Assembly: GCF_036327755.1 (NCBI RefSeq)
Contig: NZ_CP109597.1
Coordinates: forward strand, 1 to 64,000
Direction: 5' to 3'
Length of the DNA: 64,000 nt
DNA from: Nocardia sp. NBC_01503
GTDB lineage: Bacteria > Actinomycetota > Actinomycetes > Mycobacteriales > Mycobacteriaceae
Positions 25,676 through 34,654 of this stretch are shown here, piece by piece. The first letter of the stretch is position 1. Each line of letters opens with the position of its first letter. A program made the translations under genes and the position numbers. The notes beneath the pieces were generated by a model. The model had not been told where the DNA came from, made no database searches, and saw only the letters and a program-made list of their open reading frames with translations.

Positions 25676-27225
25676 CGCGGGACCACCCCTCGGCGGGCAC
25701 CGGTGGGGCGCGGGGCCGGAGTACGGGCATTGCCTTGCGGGGAGGCGGCCGCGTCGACCTGCGAGTGGGCGGCGCGCACCCCTTTGCCGATGGTCTGAGC
25801 GGCGACCATGCCCGCACCGAGGGTGACACCGGCCGGACCGACCGTGCGCCCGCCATTGCGTCCGGCTGCTCCGGCACGGCCGGGGGCACCGGCGGCTCCG
25901 GGCCGTCCGGGAGTTCCGGCGGGACCGCGGGGACCGGTCGGGCCTTGCCGGGGCGCGGAGCTGGCGCCGGTGGGCGGGTTGGCGCCACCACCCGAACCAC
26001 CCTGTGCCGCAGGGTTTCTCACCCGGCCACCGCCACGGGAATCCGTCGCGCCGGAGGGTCGGCGGCCGCGGGCCATCATCGCACCGGTCATCACCCCGGC
26101 CATGCCGCCGCCGGCATTGGAGGCGGCCAGCGCGACCGGGGAGGCCAGACGCATCACCGCTGGCAGCACCGCCGCGACGCTGCACAGCAGCACCAGTCCG
26201 ACCAGGGCGCGCTGGGCGGTGTCGGAATCGGGCAGCGTTCCGATGTCGGTGGACGCGCCGGCGTCGTCGGCGACGGTGAAGGCGATCAGGTACACGATCG
26301 CGGCCACTGGCTTCCAGAGCACGAATGCGATGGTCCAGGCCATAAACCTGCGGTAGAACGCTTTGCCCATCTCGAAACCGGATCCGGCGGCGGCCATGGG
26401 CATGATGCCCACCACGATGATCAGAAAGCCCTGGCGGATGATCGCGAACACCACCTGGGCGAAGGCGCCGAGGATGCCCAGAATGGCGATGATCAGCACC
26501 AGGCCGGGTGAAAATGCTTGCATCGCAGAGGTATTCACCATCAGTTGGCCGATGTTCTTCTTGCTACCGTCGGTGGCTTCCGATACCACCCAGGACGAGA
26601 ATCCATCCGAGGCCTTGGTGGCGGCGACGATCACCGCCGAGAATCCACCGGCGGCTACCACGGTGCGAAACAGCACCCAGAACGACTCTTCCGCGTGCTG
26701 GGCGGTCGCGCTGCGGCGGGCGATGGCCAGTTTGGTGGCGCAGTAGATGACGCTGGCCATCAGCAGATAGATCTGGATATAGAACGTGTAGTCCCGGATC
26801 TTGGCGAACAGTGTTGGGCTGTCGGCGATTTTGGAGTTGGGGATCTTCATCCAGAACGTCATCGACAGCACCAGCACTTGGCCCAGGCCCGACAGGATCG
26901 AGTCCACCGCCTTGCCGAATGTGCTGTCCCACATCTTGTCTTTCACGGCCTGGACCGCGTCCCCGGGATGGGTGCCGGCGTTGGCGAGATCGCAGCCGGT
27001 GCCCAGGACGTCGCCCAGGCTCGGCGCGAACGGCAGTCCGATGCCGTCCAGACCGGACTGGAGTTCGTCGCAGGCGTTGCCGAATCCGTAGTTGCCGCCG
27101 TTGTTGTCGGGGTTCTGCGCGACGGCCGAGGGGGCGGCGATGAGCACCAGCGCGAGCAGCAGCGCCAGCAGTGCCGCGCCGCGGCCGCCGTGCCAGGTGC
27201 GGGCACCGGCGGTCGTGTTCACCAT
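25672..27225 (-). CDS. TrbL/VirB6-like polytopic membrane protein, 517 aa
   Basis: Start at 27225 (MVNTTAGARTW), GTG at 27234 also in frame. A signal sequence (LLALLLALVLIAAPSAVAQ) precedes six or so helices between ~140 and 400. The last 130 residues are G/P/A-rich and disordered (GPTGPRGPAGTPGRPG is collagen-like). Layout fits TrbL/VirB6 channel proteins of Gram-positive systems. Overlaps the upstream gene by seven bases and the next by four. Confidence 0.75.
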   Translation of the reverse strand: MVNTTAGARTWHGGRGAALLALLLALVLIAAPSAVAQNPDNNGGNYGFGNACDELQSGLDGIGLPFAPSLGDVLGTGCDLANAGTHPGDAVQAVKDKMWDSTFGKAVDSILSGLGQVLVLSMTFWMKIPNSKIADSPTLFAKIRDYTFYIQIYLLMASVIYCATKLAIARRSATAQHAEESFWVLFRTVVAAGGFSAVIVAATKASDGFSSWVVSEATDGSKKNIGQLMVNTSAMQAFSPGLVLIIAILGILGAFAQVVFAIIRQGFLIIVVGIMPMAAAGSGFEMGKAFYRRFMAWTIAFVLWKPVAAIVYLIAFTVADDAGASTDIGTLPDSDTAQRALVGLVLLCSVAAVLPAVMRLASPVALAASNAGGGMAGVMTGAMMARGRRPSGATDSRGGGRVRNPAAQGGSGGGANPPTGASSAPRQGPTGPRGPAGTPGRPGAAGAPGRAGAAGRNGGRTVGPAGVTLGAGMVAAQTIGKGVRAAHSQVDAAASPQGNARTPAPRPTGARRGVVPR

Positions 27226-28079
27226 GGTGTCCACCCGGTCAGCGACGGCACTTTCTCTTGTGGCAGATCGCCCTCACCGGGCGGCGGGCGGCGGCGCCAG
27301 GTGCCGTCCCACACCATCGCCACCTCCGAGGACAGCCACTGGGATCCGCCGACCTTGTCCGCGCGGGCGCGGGTGGCCAGGCGCACGGTGCACAGGTCAT
27401 CGGCATATCCGGAGATCTTGAAGGCATCGAAGGCGACCATCCAGCGGGTGACGGTCTCCGGCGCGGTGGCGGGCAGTTTCCCGGAGGCCTTCGCCTGGTC
27501 GTAGGCGGCCCATTGCGCCGGGGTCAGCGCCATGAGCCGTTCGCGCAGCTGCCGGTTGTCCGGGCGCGCGAGCTCTTGATACATCACGTACACCGCTGCG
27601 AGGGCGCACCCCTGTGGGGTGTGTGACCAGCCGGTGGCCAGCCCGTCCACGATCCGGGTGGGGCCGTCGGAGGTGGAGAAGGGCACCGAGGCGCCGTAGA
27701 CCCGCTGCCAGCCGCCTTTGCCCTGGGTACCGGCCGGGGCGGCGGTCAGCCAATCCCCGTCGGCCGGGGTGCGGTGCCCGGAGGTCTGCGGAAGTGCTTG
27801 CCCGACACCGTTTTTCGGGATGTCTACGCGGCGCCCGAAGTCGTCCACGGCGGGGGTGTCGAAGCCGGAGGCCTGCGGATCGGCCGAGGGCGCCGTGCTG
27901 GGCTGGGAGGTCGGCGTCCCGCCGGCGGTGGAGGTGTCGGACTTGTGGCGGGTGAACACCACGATGGCGCCGGTGATGAGCACCAGGGCCACCATCATGA
28001 CCGCCAGGATCAGCGACACCTGACCTCGGCGGGAGGATTCGGATTCGGGTTCGCTTGTGGGGGTGGGGTTCTCGCTCAT
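27219..28079 (-). CDS. Membrane-anchored extracytoplasmic protein, 286 aa
   Basis: MSENPTPTSEPE starts in an ATGA junction. One helix at ~23-43 (LILAVMMVALVLITGAIVVF), a T/S/P linker, then a globular domain with SDGPTRIVDGLATGWSHTPQ and GCALAAVYVMYQEL. The same GxSHTPQGxALAA pattern occurs in the lipoprotein encoded next to it, so the two share a domain. Probably exposed at the cell surface as part of the transfer apparatus. Confidence 0.7.
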   Translation of the reverse strand: MSENPTPTSEPESESSRRGQVSLILAVMMVALVLITGAIVVFTRHKSDTSTAGGTPTSQPSTAPSADPQASGFDTPAVDDFGRRVDIPKNGVGQALPQTSGHRTPADGDWLTAAPAGTQGKGGWQRVYGASVPFSTSDGPTRIVDGLATGWSHTPQGCALAAVYVMYQELARPDNRQLRERLMALTPAQWAAYDQAKASGKLPATAPETVTRWMVAFDAFKISGYADDLCTVRLATRARADKVGGSQWLSSEVAMVWDGTWRRRPPPGEGDLPQEKVPSLTGWTPW

Positions 28080-28720
28080 CGCGGTGGCTCCAATCGCACG
28101 AGATCGGCCGGAAGGTCCGCGATCGCGCTCACCACGGTGGTTTTGCCGGCCGGGTCGGGCAGGATCAGGCGCCAATCGCCGTACTGCCAGGCCATGACGG
28201 TCGCATTGGCCATCAGCGAGTTGTCGGGATAGCTGCTGTAGACGGTGATTTCGCTGCGGTCGGCGCCGTAGCGGGTGATCGTGTAGCCGCGCAGGGTGGG
28301 CGTGTAGTCGGGTGCGGCGGGGCCGGTGATCGAGTACTGCACGCGGTTGAGCACGAAGTCGTCCTTGCCGGGGCCGTCGCCCAGCAGCGTGTGCGCGACC
28401 AGCGCCCAGGAGTTGTCCGGGGCGATGGAGATCCGCACGGTGTTCTGGATGGCGGCCAACGCGGCGCCTTGCGGGGTGTGGCTGTAGCCGGCGGCGGCGT
28501 CGGTGCTGGTCCTGGCCGGGCCGTCGACCGAGGAGATCGGCAGCCGTACGCCTTGCCAGGGCTCCCAGCGCACCAAGGCGGGCGGGCGGGCCGGATCCGG
28601 TGGTGGGGCCGAGGTGGTAGCGGTGCTGGTGTGGTCGTCGTGGCCGCCGCAGCCGACGGCGATCAGCAGCGTGGCCGCCACCGCGAGGACGCGGCCGCCG
28701 CGGGTGAGGTGTCGTGTCAC
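28076..28720 (-). CDS. Lipoprotein paralogous to the neighbouring protein, 214 aa
   Basis: Signal peptide with lipobox LLIAVGC (Cys24), a T/P linker, then VRLPISSVDGPARTSTDAAA and GYSHTPQGAALAAIQNTV. This is the domain of the gene at 27219 in lipid-anchored form. It sits in the same operon with a 4-bp overlap. Envelope component of the conjugation system; exact role unknown. Confidence 0.7.
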   Translation of the reverse strand: MTRHLTRGGRVLAVAATLLIAVGCGGHDDHTSTATTSAPPPDPARPPALVRWEPWQGVRLPISSVDGPARTSTDAAAGYSHTPQGAALAAIQNTVRISIAPDNSWALVAHTLLGDGPGKDDFVLNRVQYSITGPAAPDYTPTLRGYTITRYGADRSEITVYSSYPDNSLMANATVMAWQYGDWRLILPDPAGKTTVVSAIADLPADLVRLEPPR

Positions 28721-28762
28721 CGCGGACCCCTTTCTGGTTGTTCGTGGATCGGGTCGGTGCAG

Positions 28763-29026
28763 TCAGCCGAGAATCGCGTAGGCGATGCCCATGCAACTCG
28801 AGGCGATGGCCGCGCCCAGGACGTTGAGGGTGATCGAGCCGGTGGCCTCAAGGAGCCGGTCCTCCCCGCCACGCCAGTACAGGAAGAACCGGGACGCAGC
28901 GATCAGGAACCAGATCAGGCACACGATCAGCGCGCCACCGAGGAACCAGCTCAGGATCTGTTCGATGGGCTGTTTCACGTCGTCGGGCAGCTGCTTCTGC
29001 GCGAGCACGAGCATGGCCGCCACCAC
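28763..29026 (-). CDS. Two-helix membrane protein, VirB2/TrbC-like position, 87 aa
   Basis: GTG at 29026 shares one base with the TAG upstream (TAGTG); ATG at 29014 is alternative. Two hydrophobic segments (GGALIVCLIWFLIAASRFF, then VLGAAIASSCMGIAYAILG) flank a charged turn. Size, topology and position in the operon fit a pilin-like VirB2/TrbC subunit, but no cleavage site or signature is visible. Confidence 0.55.
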   Translation of the reverse strand: MVAAMLVLAQKQLPDDVKQPIEQILSWFLGGALIVCLIWFLIAASRFFLYWRGGEDRLLEATGSITLNVLGAAIASSCMGIAYAILG

Positions 29027-29310
29027 TATTGCGTGACGGCGTTGATGATCTGGCTGGCCGAGACGCAGAACACCGCGCCGATCATGGCGCCCACGATCTG
29101 CTTGGGCGATTCCATGGCGCCGCCGTTCCATTTCTCCCACCCGAACCGGCCACCGGCATAGGCCACGCACAGCGCGGCGCTGCCCAGGAAGGCCCACATG
29201 CAGTAGCGGCCGATGCGGTAGAGCCGCTCGGCGAAGGGCGGGTTTTCCGGGTTGAGGGTGTCGACGGCCAGCCATGCGCTGACGTGGTCGTGCAGCATCA
29301 AGGCAATCAT
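29026..29310 (-). CDS. Two-helix membrane protein in transfer operon, 94 aa
   Basis: ATG at 29310 overlaps the previous TGA (ATGA). Soluble N-terminus of 35 residues, then helices CMWAFLGSAALCVAYAGG and IVGAMIGAVFCVSASQIIN. The C-terminal half is like small TrbC/VirB2-type subunits. Paired with the gene at 28763. Confidence 0.6.
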   Translation of the reverse strand: MIALMLHDHVSAWLAVDTLNPENPPFAERLYRIGRYCMWAFLGSAALCVAYAGGRFGWEKWNGGAMESPKQIVGAMIGAVFCVSASQIINAVTQ

Positions 29311-29531
29311 TGCTCTGACCTTTCGCGGGTATCGGAATCGGTGATGTCGGAACGGTTTTCGTCCATTCCGGGCCGGGTCATCGCGTAGTAGGCGTAGCCG
29401 ACCGAGAGCGCAGTGGTGATGAGCAGGAGCAGGACTCCGGCGGGGCCGAGGAGCCAGCCGAAGGATTCCTGTGGCGGCGATTCCGGGCAGATGCAGCCGA
29501 TGGCCACCACAGTGACCGACGCGGGCGTCAT
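29307..29531 (-). CDS. Small membrane protein, 74 aa
   Basis: ATGA overlaps at both ends. One helix (AGVLLLLITTALSVGYAYYA) is followed by an acidic C-terminal tail (DENRSDITDSDTRERSEQ). The N-terminus contains CICPESPPQ. Unknown function in the transfer operon. Confidence 0.65.
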   Translation of the reverse strand: MTPASVTVVAIGCICPESPPQESFGWLLGPAGVLLLLITTALSVGYAYYAMTRPGMDENRSDITDSDTRERSEQ

Positions 29532-30241
29532 GACTTGTCCTCGGCGGAGTCCGGACCGAACACGGCGGTACGGGCGGCGACGATCAGGGCCTCGCCGAGT
29601 TCTCGGACCGCCGCGTGCGGGTCTTTGCCCTTGGCCGGGGGTTCGTCGTCGGGGGTCCAGACGGGCAGGTCGGCGATGCGGGTGGTGGGCCAGTCTTTTT
29701 GCCAGTCCACGCGCCAGCGGGCGGGGGCGGCCACGTCGATGACATCGAGGTAGCGGCGCACCGCCGAGGGCGCGTCGCCGGGTGCGTGGGCCACGGTGAT
29801 CAGGCCGAGCAGATGCGCGCGTGTGCCGGCCATCCCGCAGTGCCATTGCCGCAGCAGATCGTGGGCGCGGGTGAGGCCTTCGATGGTTTCTTTGGCGACC
29901 ACGACCACGAACGGGGATTCGTCCTCCAGCACGGCGGGCCAGAACCGCGCGCAGTCCCCTGCGGGGGCCAGGGCGTGGGCCAGTGTCGAGACTCCGGCGC
30001 CGCCGTGGGCGCCGAGCAGCCACACCAGCGGCGGCACCGTCTGGGTGTGGGTGACCGCGCGTGCCCACAGCTGGGCGCGGCGCTCGGGGTCCGGTGGGAC
30101 GGCGGTGAATTTCACTGCCTGTGCCCGCGCGGCGTCGAGTGTGCGCCGGCGGCGGCCGAAGCGGTGGGCGGGGCGGACAACCGGGGATGTCGGGTCCGGG
30201 GTCACGGTTTCGGGTTCGGTGTTGCTGGGGGTTACCAACAT
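29528..30241 (-). CDS. P-loop protein with atypical Walker A (DUF6668-like), 237 aa
   Basis: Residues ~75-90 read WLLGAHGGAGVSTLAHALA, a ParA/MinD-like deviant P-loop with Ser instead of Lys-Thr. Following strands FVVVVAKETIEGLTRA and LLGLITVAHAPGD fit that fold. Proteins of this kind are common in actinobacterial transfer loci. May control assembly or positioning of the channel. GAGGAGG upstream of the ATG supports the start. Confidence 0.65.
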   Translation of the reverse strand: MLVTPSNTEPETVTPDPTSPVVRPAHRFGRRRRTLDAARAQAVKFTAVPPDPERRAQLWARAVTHTQTVPPLVWLLGAHGGAGVSTLAHALAPAGDCARFWPAVLEDESPFVVVVAKETIEGLTRAHDLLRQWHCGMAGTRAHLLGLITVAHAPGDAPSAVRRYLDVIDVAAPARWRVDWQKDWPTTRIADLPVWTPDDEPPAKGKDPHAAVRELGEALIVAARTAVFGPDSAEDKS

Positions 30242-30285
30242 TGGGTTGTCACCTCCTCGGGGTCAGGGGTCCGGGGGCCGGGCCG

Positions 30286-31869
30286 TCAGTAGGGCTTGGG
30301 GGTGGTGGTGACCGGGGCCGCGCTGGACGGGGCCGCGCTGGGCGCCGAGGTCATTGGGGCGGTGGTCACCGGGACTGTGGTGGCGGGGGCCGCACTGGTG
30401 GCGGGCAGTGGGACGGCGGCCTCGGGGGTGGTGGAGGGTGCCGAGGTGCTGCTGGCGGGTGCGGCCTGGACTCCGGCGATATCGGCGGCGGCCGCGGCGA
30501 ACCAGTCCGCCACCCAGGTGGTGGCGGTCTGGCCGGTGGGGGTGATCGGGTCGGTTTGATACGACCCGTGGCGGGTGATCACGTCGCTGTATTTGACCCA
30601 GGTGGTGGCCGAGAGCAGATCCTGGTTATCGGAGATGTTGGTGATGAAGGCCTGGAAAGCCTCGGTGACCCAACGGATTCCGGTCGATATCGGCACCAGC
30701 TCGCTCAGGGCGCCGGCCAGCTTGGCACCGAACAGGGCCAGGCCCGCGATGGGATTGGCCAGTCCGGCGGTGCCGATCTCGGCGATATTGGTCGCGGTCA
30801 GCATCGACTTGGCCACGGTGCCAACGGCATTGAGCGCGATGGTGCCGATTTTCATGACGGCTTTGAGCGCACCGGAGATGTCCACGGGAGTGTTCGGGTC
30901 CGACGCCTCGGCGATGCGCTGGCTGATCGACTTCTTCGGCGAATAGCTCAGCGCGGACAAGCTGGTGCCGCTCAGGTCGTTGTTCGCCACCGATGTGACG
31001 GTCTTGATGCCGGTCTGCGCCAGGGATGTGGCGATGTTGGCCAGGGCCTGGATCGGGTCGCCTGGATTCTGGACGCTGGCCGCGACCTGCGCGACCGCGC
31101 GCAGCAACGGCGCGTTGTCCGGGGCATCGCAGGACAGGTCCCCGCCGGTGCAGAACGACACCACGCGCCCGACCAGCTTGCCGAAATCCGCGGGCTTCTC
31201 GGTGGATTCGCCGATGCCGGCGCCGCTGGGCGGGAGGGGGTTCACTTGGGCGATCTCGCCCAGGACCTGACCGGAGGTGCCGGGCATCGCGTTGGGGCGG
31301 GTGGCGTTGGTGTCGCCGGGGAAGGTGGTGGCGCCCGCGGTGCGGGTGGGATCACCGAACAGGGCCACTCCGGCGATCTTGTCGACCGGTACCGGTCCGT
31401 TGCCCGCGCCGATGTCCTGGGCCAGCAGCGAAATCACGTGCGCGCCTTGGCTGTAGCCGACCAGCGCCACGGCCGAGTCCTTGCAGCTGGAGACGAGCTC
31501 CGACAGCCGGGTACGGGCCTTGTCCACGGCCTTGGTGACCGACTGGGCGTAGGTGGCGTTCGTGCCCCCGGCCACGAAACCACCGAATGATGCGTCATAG
31601 GGCAGGTATTCGCGCTGCACCTTCGCGCCTTCGGCGTCGGCCTTGGCCAGCAGCGGAGTGAAGACATTGGAGAGAAACCCGGTGTCGTCGGTGGGGCTGG
31701 CGTTCGGTGAGGACTGGCCGGTGCCCTGCACGCCGAGGGTGAACAGCGCCGGGCAGTCCGAGGATTGGGCGCCGGCGGTGGTGGCGGGCATGGTGAGCAG
31801 CACCGCGATGGTGGCGGCCGCGATGGTCGCGACGGCACCGGCGCGCAGCTGGCGGCGCAGGGTGCTCAT
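30286..31869 (-). CDS. Secreted cutinase-family lipase/esterase with long C-terminal extension, 527 aa
   Basis: Signal peptide to about residue 34 (AVLLTMPATTAGAQ). The cutinase domain has GYSQGAHV with the nucleophile Ser140, Cys39 and Cys129 for the usual disulfide, and FGDPTRTAGATTFPG. The extension (~250-450) is helical; the tail is T/S/P/A-rich. Cutinase-like enzymes hydrolyse lipid esters. Inside a conjugation operon of a mycolate bacterium it may loosen the outer lipid layer for channel assembly; that is inference. ATGA overlap with the ParA-like gene. Confidence 0.8.
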   Translation of the reverse strand: MSTLRRQLRAGAVATIAAATIAVLLTMPATTAGAQSSDCPALFTLGVQGTGQSSPNASPTDDTGFLSNVFTPLLAKADAEGAKVQREYLPYDASFGGFVAGGTNATYAQSVTKAVDKARTRLSELVSSCKDSAVALVGYSQGAHVISLLAQDIGAGNGPVPVDKIAGVALFGDPTRTAGATTFPGDTNATRPNAMPGTSGQVLGEIAQVNPLPPSGAGIGESTEKPADFGKLVGRVVSFCTGGDLSCDAPDNAPLLRAVAQVAASVQNPGDPIQALANIATSLAQTGIKTVTSVANNDLSGTSLSALSYSPKKSISQRIAEASDPNTPVDISGALKAVMKIGTIALNAVGTVAKSMLTATNIAEIGTAGLANPIAGLALFGAKLAGALSELVPISTGIRWVTEAFQAFITNISDNQDLLSATTWVKYSDVITRHGSYQTDPITPTGQTATTWVADWFAAAAADIAGVQAAPASSTSAPSTTPEAAVPLPATSAAPATTVPVTTAPMTSAPSAAPSSAAPVTTTPKPY

Positions 31870-32723
31870 TGCAGGTCTCCCAACAAGAGGCGGAACGCCT
31901 GGCGGGTCGCGCCGGCGAGCTTGTCCCAGGCGACGAGCTGCCCGGCGGCCAGGTGCGGGTCGAACGGGATGGCGGAGACGGTGCGCACCCAGGACCCGAC
32001 CCAGGTCTGCACGTGGGTGCGCGCGGCGGCGCCGGTGCCGGGGATTTGTTCGGTGATCGCGAGCACCACCCGGGAGACCAGGAATTCGCCGTAGTGGTCA
32101 TCGAGCCAGCTCAGCGCCGGTTTCAGTTTGTTGATGGCGTCGGGGCGGGCGGTGGTGACCAGCAGCAGGGCGACACGCGGATCGGCCAGCAGGGGCGCGA
32201 TCCCACGATTGGCGACCGGGGCGCCGGCGTCGTAGAGCGGCAACGCCCCGGCCTGGGTGAGGTGCAGGTGCACCGAGGACATGGTTTCGCGGCGCGGCAG
32301 CGGATCGGCGGTACGGGGCATCACCCGGGCACCGGTGGAGCTCATCCCACTGCATTCGGCGACCGCCGAGGGCAATTCGGGGTTCGGGCTGGTCAGCCAC
32401 GATTGCAGGGTGGAGATGGGGGTGTGCGCGTCGGCGCCGCGGAGGGCCAGGTCACCACCGAACGCGGTGGCGTCCACGCACACCGGATCCTGCTCGGCGT
32501 CGGTGCGGGTGGCCGCCGCGGCGGCCAGGCCCAGGGTGGTGACGGTGGTTCCCGCGCCCCCGCAGACACCGAGCACCAGCACGGCCGGGGTTTCGGCGCG
32601 CATCAGCGTCTTGGCGGCCATCCCGCGCACCGGCACCAGATCGGTGGGCGCGCCGGGTGGGGCCGGGGCGGTGAGTACGGCCGGATCCATACCGGCGGTG
32701 TCGGGGTCGATGGTGTGCAGCAT
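31866..32723 (-). CDS. ParA/MinD-like ATPase of the transfer operon, 285 aa
   Basis: Start at MLHTIDPDTAG (32723), six bases after GGAGG. Deviant Walker A at ~50 (VLGVCGGAGTTVTTLGLA), switch-like CVDATAFGGD, and ALLLVTTARPDAINKLKPA as the Walker B region. The deviant-P-loop family moves or anchors cargo. In this operon it probably serves channel positioning rather than plasmid partition, since no ParB lies next to it. TAATG overlap upstream. Confidence 0.7.
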   Translation of the reverse strand: MLHTIDPDTAGMDPAVLTAPAPPGAPTDLVPVRGMAAKTLMRAETPAVLVLGVCGGAGTTVTTLGLAAAAATRTDAEQDPVCVDATAFGGDLALRGADAHTPISTLQSWLTSPNPELPSAVAECSGMSSTGARVMPRTADPLPRRETMSSVHLHLTQAGALPLYDAGAPVANRGIAPLLADPRVALLLVTTARPDAINKLKPALSWLDDHYGEFLVSRVVLAITEQIPGTGAAARTHVQTWVGSWVRTVSAIPFDPHLAAGQLVAWDKLAGATRQAFRLLLGDLQ

Positions 32724-33490
32724 TACGAACCTCCAGCCGTAATGGACGTGATGAGGTAGCGGCCATCGCTCCCCCGCGCGGTGACCACCGTCTGCTGCCA
32801 CTGCGCAGCCGGATCACGTTGCGCGACTTGCACATTCCAGTGGTCAGGTCCCACCGGGGTGATGGTGACGCAGTATTCGGTGCCGGCAGGGATGGCGTCG
32901 ACGGCCGCGCGGGTGGCCTCCGGGGAGGCGGCCATCGCATCGGGGGCCAGGACGCTGCGCACCAGAGCCGGATCGCGCAGGGTGTACATGGCGTGTTGCT
33001 GGAGCAGGATCACCCCGGTGGCGCTGGTGACGTCGCCCGGCCCGTTGCCGATGACCAGGCTGGGGGAAATGGTGGGCGCGCACCAGGGAGCGGCGGGCGT
33101 GGTCCCGGCCACCGTCACCGTTGACGGTCGTGCGGCCGGGGCCACGCCCGCGCTGCTGGCGCCGTCGGAAAGCGCCAGCCATCCCCCGACCACCACCGCG
33201 CCGCACGCAGCTGCCGAGCATGCGGCCAATGCGCTGCGCTTGATCAGGCGGCGTCGCCGTGCCGCCTGGGAGCGCTCACGCATCGTGGCAGTGATCGGTG
33301 CCATGGGGTCGTCATCGACGAACACCGTGGCAGCCGTGGTGGTTTCGGTACCCGGATCGGAATCCGGAAGCGGTTCGGTGTCCGGTGGTGGGGCACCGAG
33401 CCAGTTCCGCCATCCAGGGGCTGCGCCCGTCTCGGGCGATTCGGGCCGCTCGGCGTGCGGGTCGTCCTGACTGGTGGTCGTTGTGGTCAT
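32723..33490 (-). CDS. Membrane-anchored VirB8/TcpC-like protein, 255 aa
   Basis: ATG at 33490 follows GGAGG by eight bases. Acidic disordered N-terminus, basic stop (RRRRLIKRS), one helix at ~90-110 (AACSAAACGAVVVGGWLAL), then an extracytoplasmic domain with VRSVLAPDAMAASPEATRAA and the end YLITSITAGG. Comparable in build to the protein at 20183. Probable structural subunit. Confidence 0.6.
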   Translation of the reverse strand: MTTTTTSQDDPHAERPESPETGAAPGWRNWLGAPPPDTEPLPDSDPGTETTTAATVFVDDDPMAPITATMRERSQAARRRRLIKRSALAACSAAACGAVVVGGWLALSDGASSAGVAPAARPSTVTVAGTTPAAPWCAPTISPSLVIGNGPGDVTSATGVILLQQHAMYTLRDPALVRSVLAPDAMAASPEATRAAVDAIPAGTEYCVTITPVGPDHWNVQVAQRDPAAQWQQTVVTARGSDGRYLITSITAGGS

Positions 33491-33529
33491 GTGCTCCACC
33501 TCCTCCCGATGGTTCTGAGGCCCTGGCGG

Positions 33530-34654
33530 TCAGTGCCCGTCGAGTGCGGCCTGCGCGGCGCCCAGCAGGTCGGACAAGGGACCGGACGGCATCGGCGGCA
33601 TGGCGTCCACCGCGTCGCTGAGCGAGGAAATAGCTTGTGCGGCTTCGTCACTGGTGGCGGCCACCTGGTCCACGGTCGCGGCGACCTGGGTCACGATCGG
33701 CGCGGGGATCACCGGGGCGGCCACCTCATCGATGACCGGGGCAGGCATCGGAGCGGGCGCGGCGACGGGATCGATCAACGGTTCGACCGCGGGCGCCTGG
33801 GCAGAGTGGGGGCCGGAGCCGACCGCGTCACCGATCAGGCCTCCGGCGGTGCCGGCGGCCGCGCCGCCCACCACGGTGGCGGGAATGCCGACCACGGCCG
33901 CGCCGACCGCCGCACCGGCCACCGCGCCGATGGCGGTGCCCACCACCCCGGAGGTGATCGTGCCCAGAACCGGAACCGGGATCACGGTGCCGATCACCGC
34001 ACCGGCGATACCGCCGACGGTGCCACCGATCAGCGCGCCACCGATCCCCCCGACCACGGTGGCGGGGATTCCGGCACCGGCGGCGCCGACGGCCGCGCCG
34101 GTGACCACTCCGGCGATGGCCGAGGCCGCGCGGCGGTCCGATTCCTCGCGGGAGAATCCCATTCCGTCGTAGGCGGCGGCCGTCTGCCATTCGGCCATGT
34201 AGATCCAGTCCTGGGCTTTGCGCACCAGCTGCGGGTCGGTGCCTTCGGGCACATCCACGATGGTGTCCCCGAACTGGAAACGGTTCTGCTGCCACAGCGC
34301 GGGCACCACCGGAGCGGCGGGTTCCGGCTCGGTGGTTTCCGCCTCCGGGGAAGACTGCGGGGAGATGACGGTCTGGATCTGAGGTGCTTGGGTCTGGGGC
34401 TGCTGGTGCTGCGGTCGGGGACGCGACGGGGCGGGGATCACCTGTTCGGAGTCGGGTATCCATTGCACCGGATCGGTGGCCGCCGGAGCGGCCGGAACCA
34501 CGGGCGCGGGCGCCACGCTCAGGCCGGGGCTTCCGGGTTGCGGCGCGGCCAGGCCAGGCTGACCTGCGGGTGCGGCATGAGCGACCCCGGCGCCGAGCGC
34601 GAAAGCCAGCGGCAGCGCGGTCAGAGACAGAGCGGCCTTGCGGGTAGCGGCCAT
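33530..34654 (-). CDS. Secreted glycine-zipper protein (insoluble-domain type), 374 aa
   Basis: ATG at 34654 (MAATRKAALSL) after AAAGGA. Signal peptide ending AGVAHAAP. A P/Q/A-rich stretch follows, then a short conserved domain (QFGDTIVDVPEGTDPQLVRK). Next come about 120 residues of G/A/V repeats (AGAGIPATVVGGIGGALIGG, twice) forming glycine zippers, able to insert into or cross a membrane. First gene of the conjugation operon. Could be an outer-envelope pore component. Confidence 0.65.
   Translation of the reverse strand: MAATRKAALSLTALPLAFALGAGVAHAAPAGQPGLAAPQPGSPGLSVAPAPVVPAAPAATDPVQWIPDSEQVIPAPSRPRPQHQQPQTQAPQIQTVISPQSSPEAETTEPEPAAPVVPALWQQNRFQFGDTIVDVPEGTDPQLVRKAQDWIYMAEWQTAAAYDGMGFSREESDRRAASAIAGVVTGAAVGAAGAGIPATVVGGIGGALIGGTVGGIAGAVIGTVIPVPVLGTITSGVVGTAIGAVAGAAVGAAVVGIPATVVGGAAAGTAGGLIGDAVGSGPHSAQAPAVEPLIDPVAAPAPMPAPVIDEVAAPVIPAPIVTQVAATVDQVAATSDEAAQAISSLSDAVDAMPPMPSGPLSDLLGAAQAALDGH

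Noticed and set aside
30121..31590. 489-codon plus-strand G-rich frame
   Set aside because: Opposite the cutinase gene; pure G/A/R composition, no start signal.
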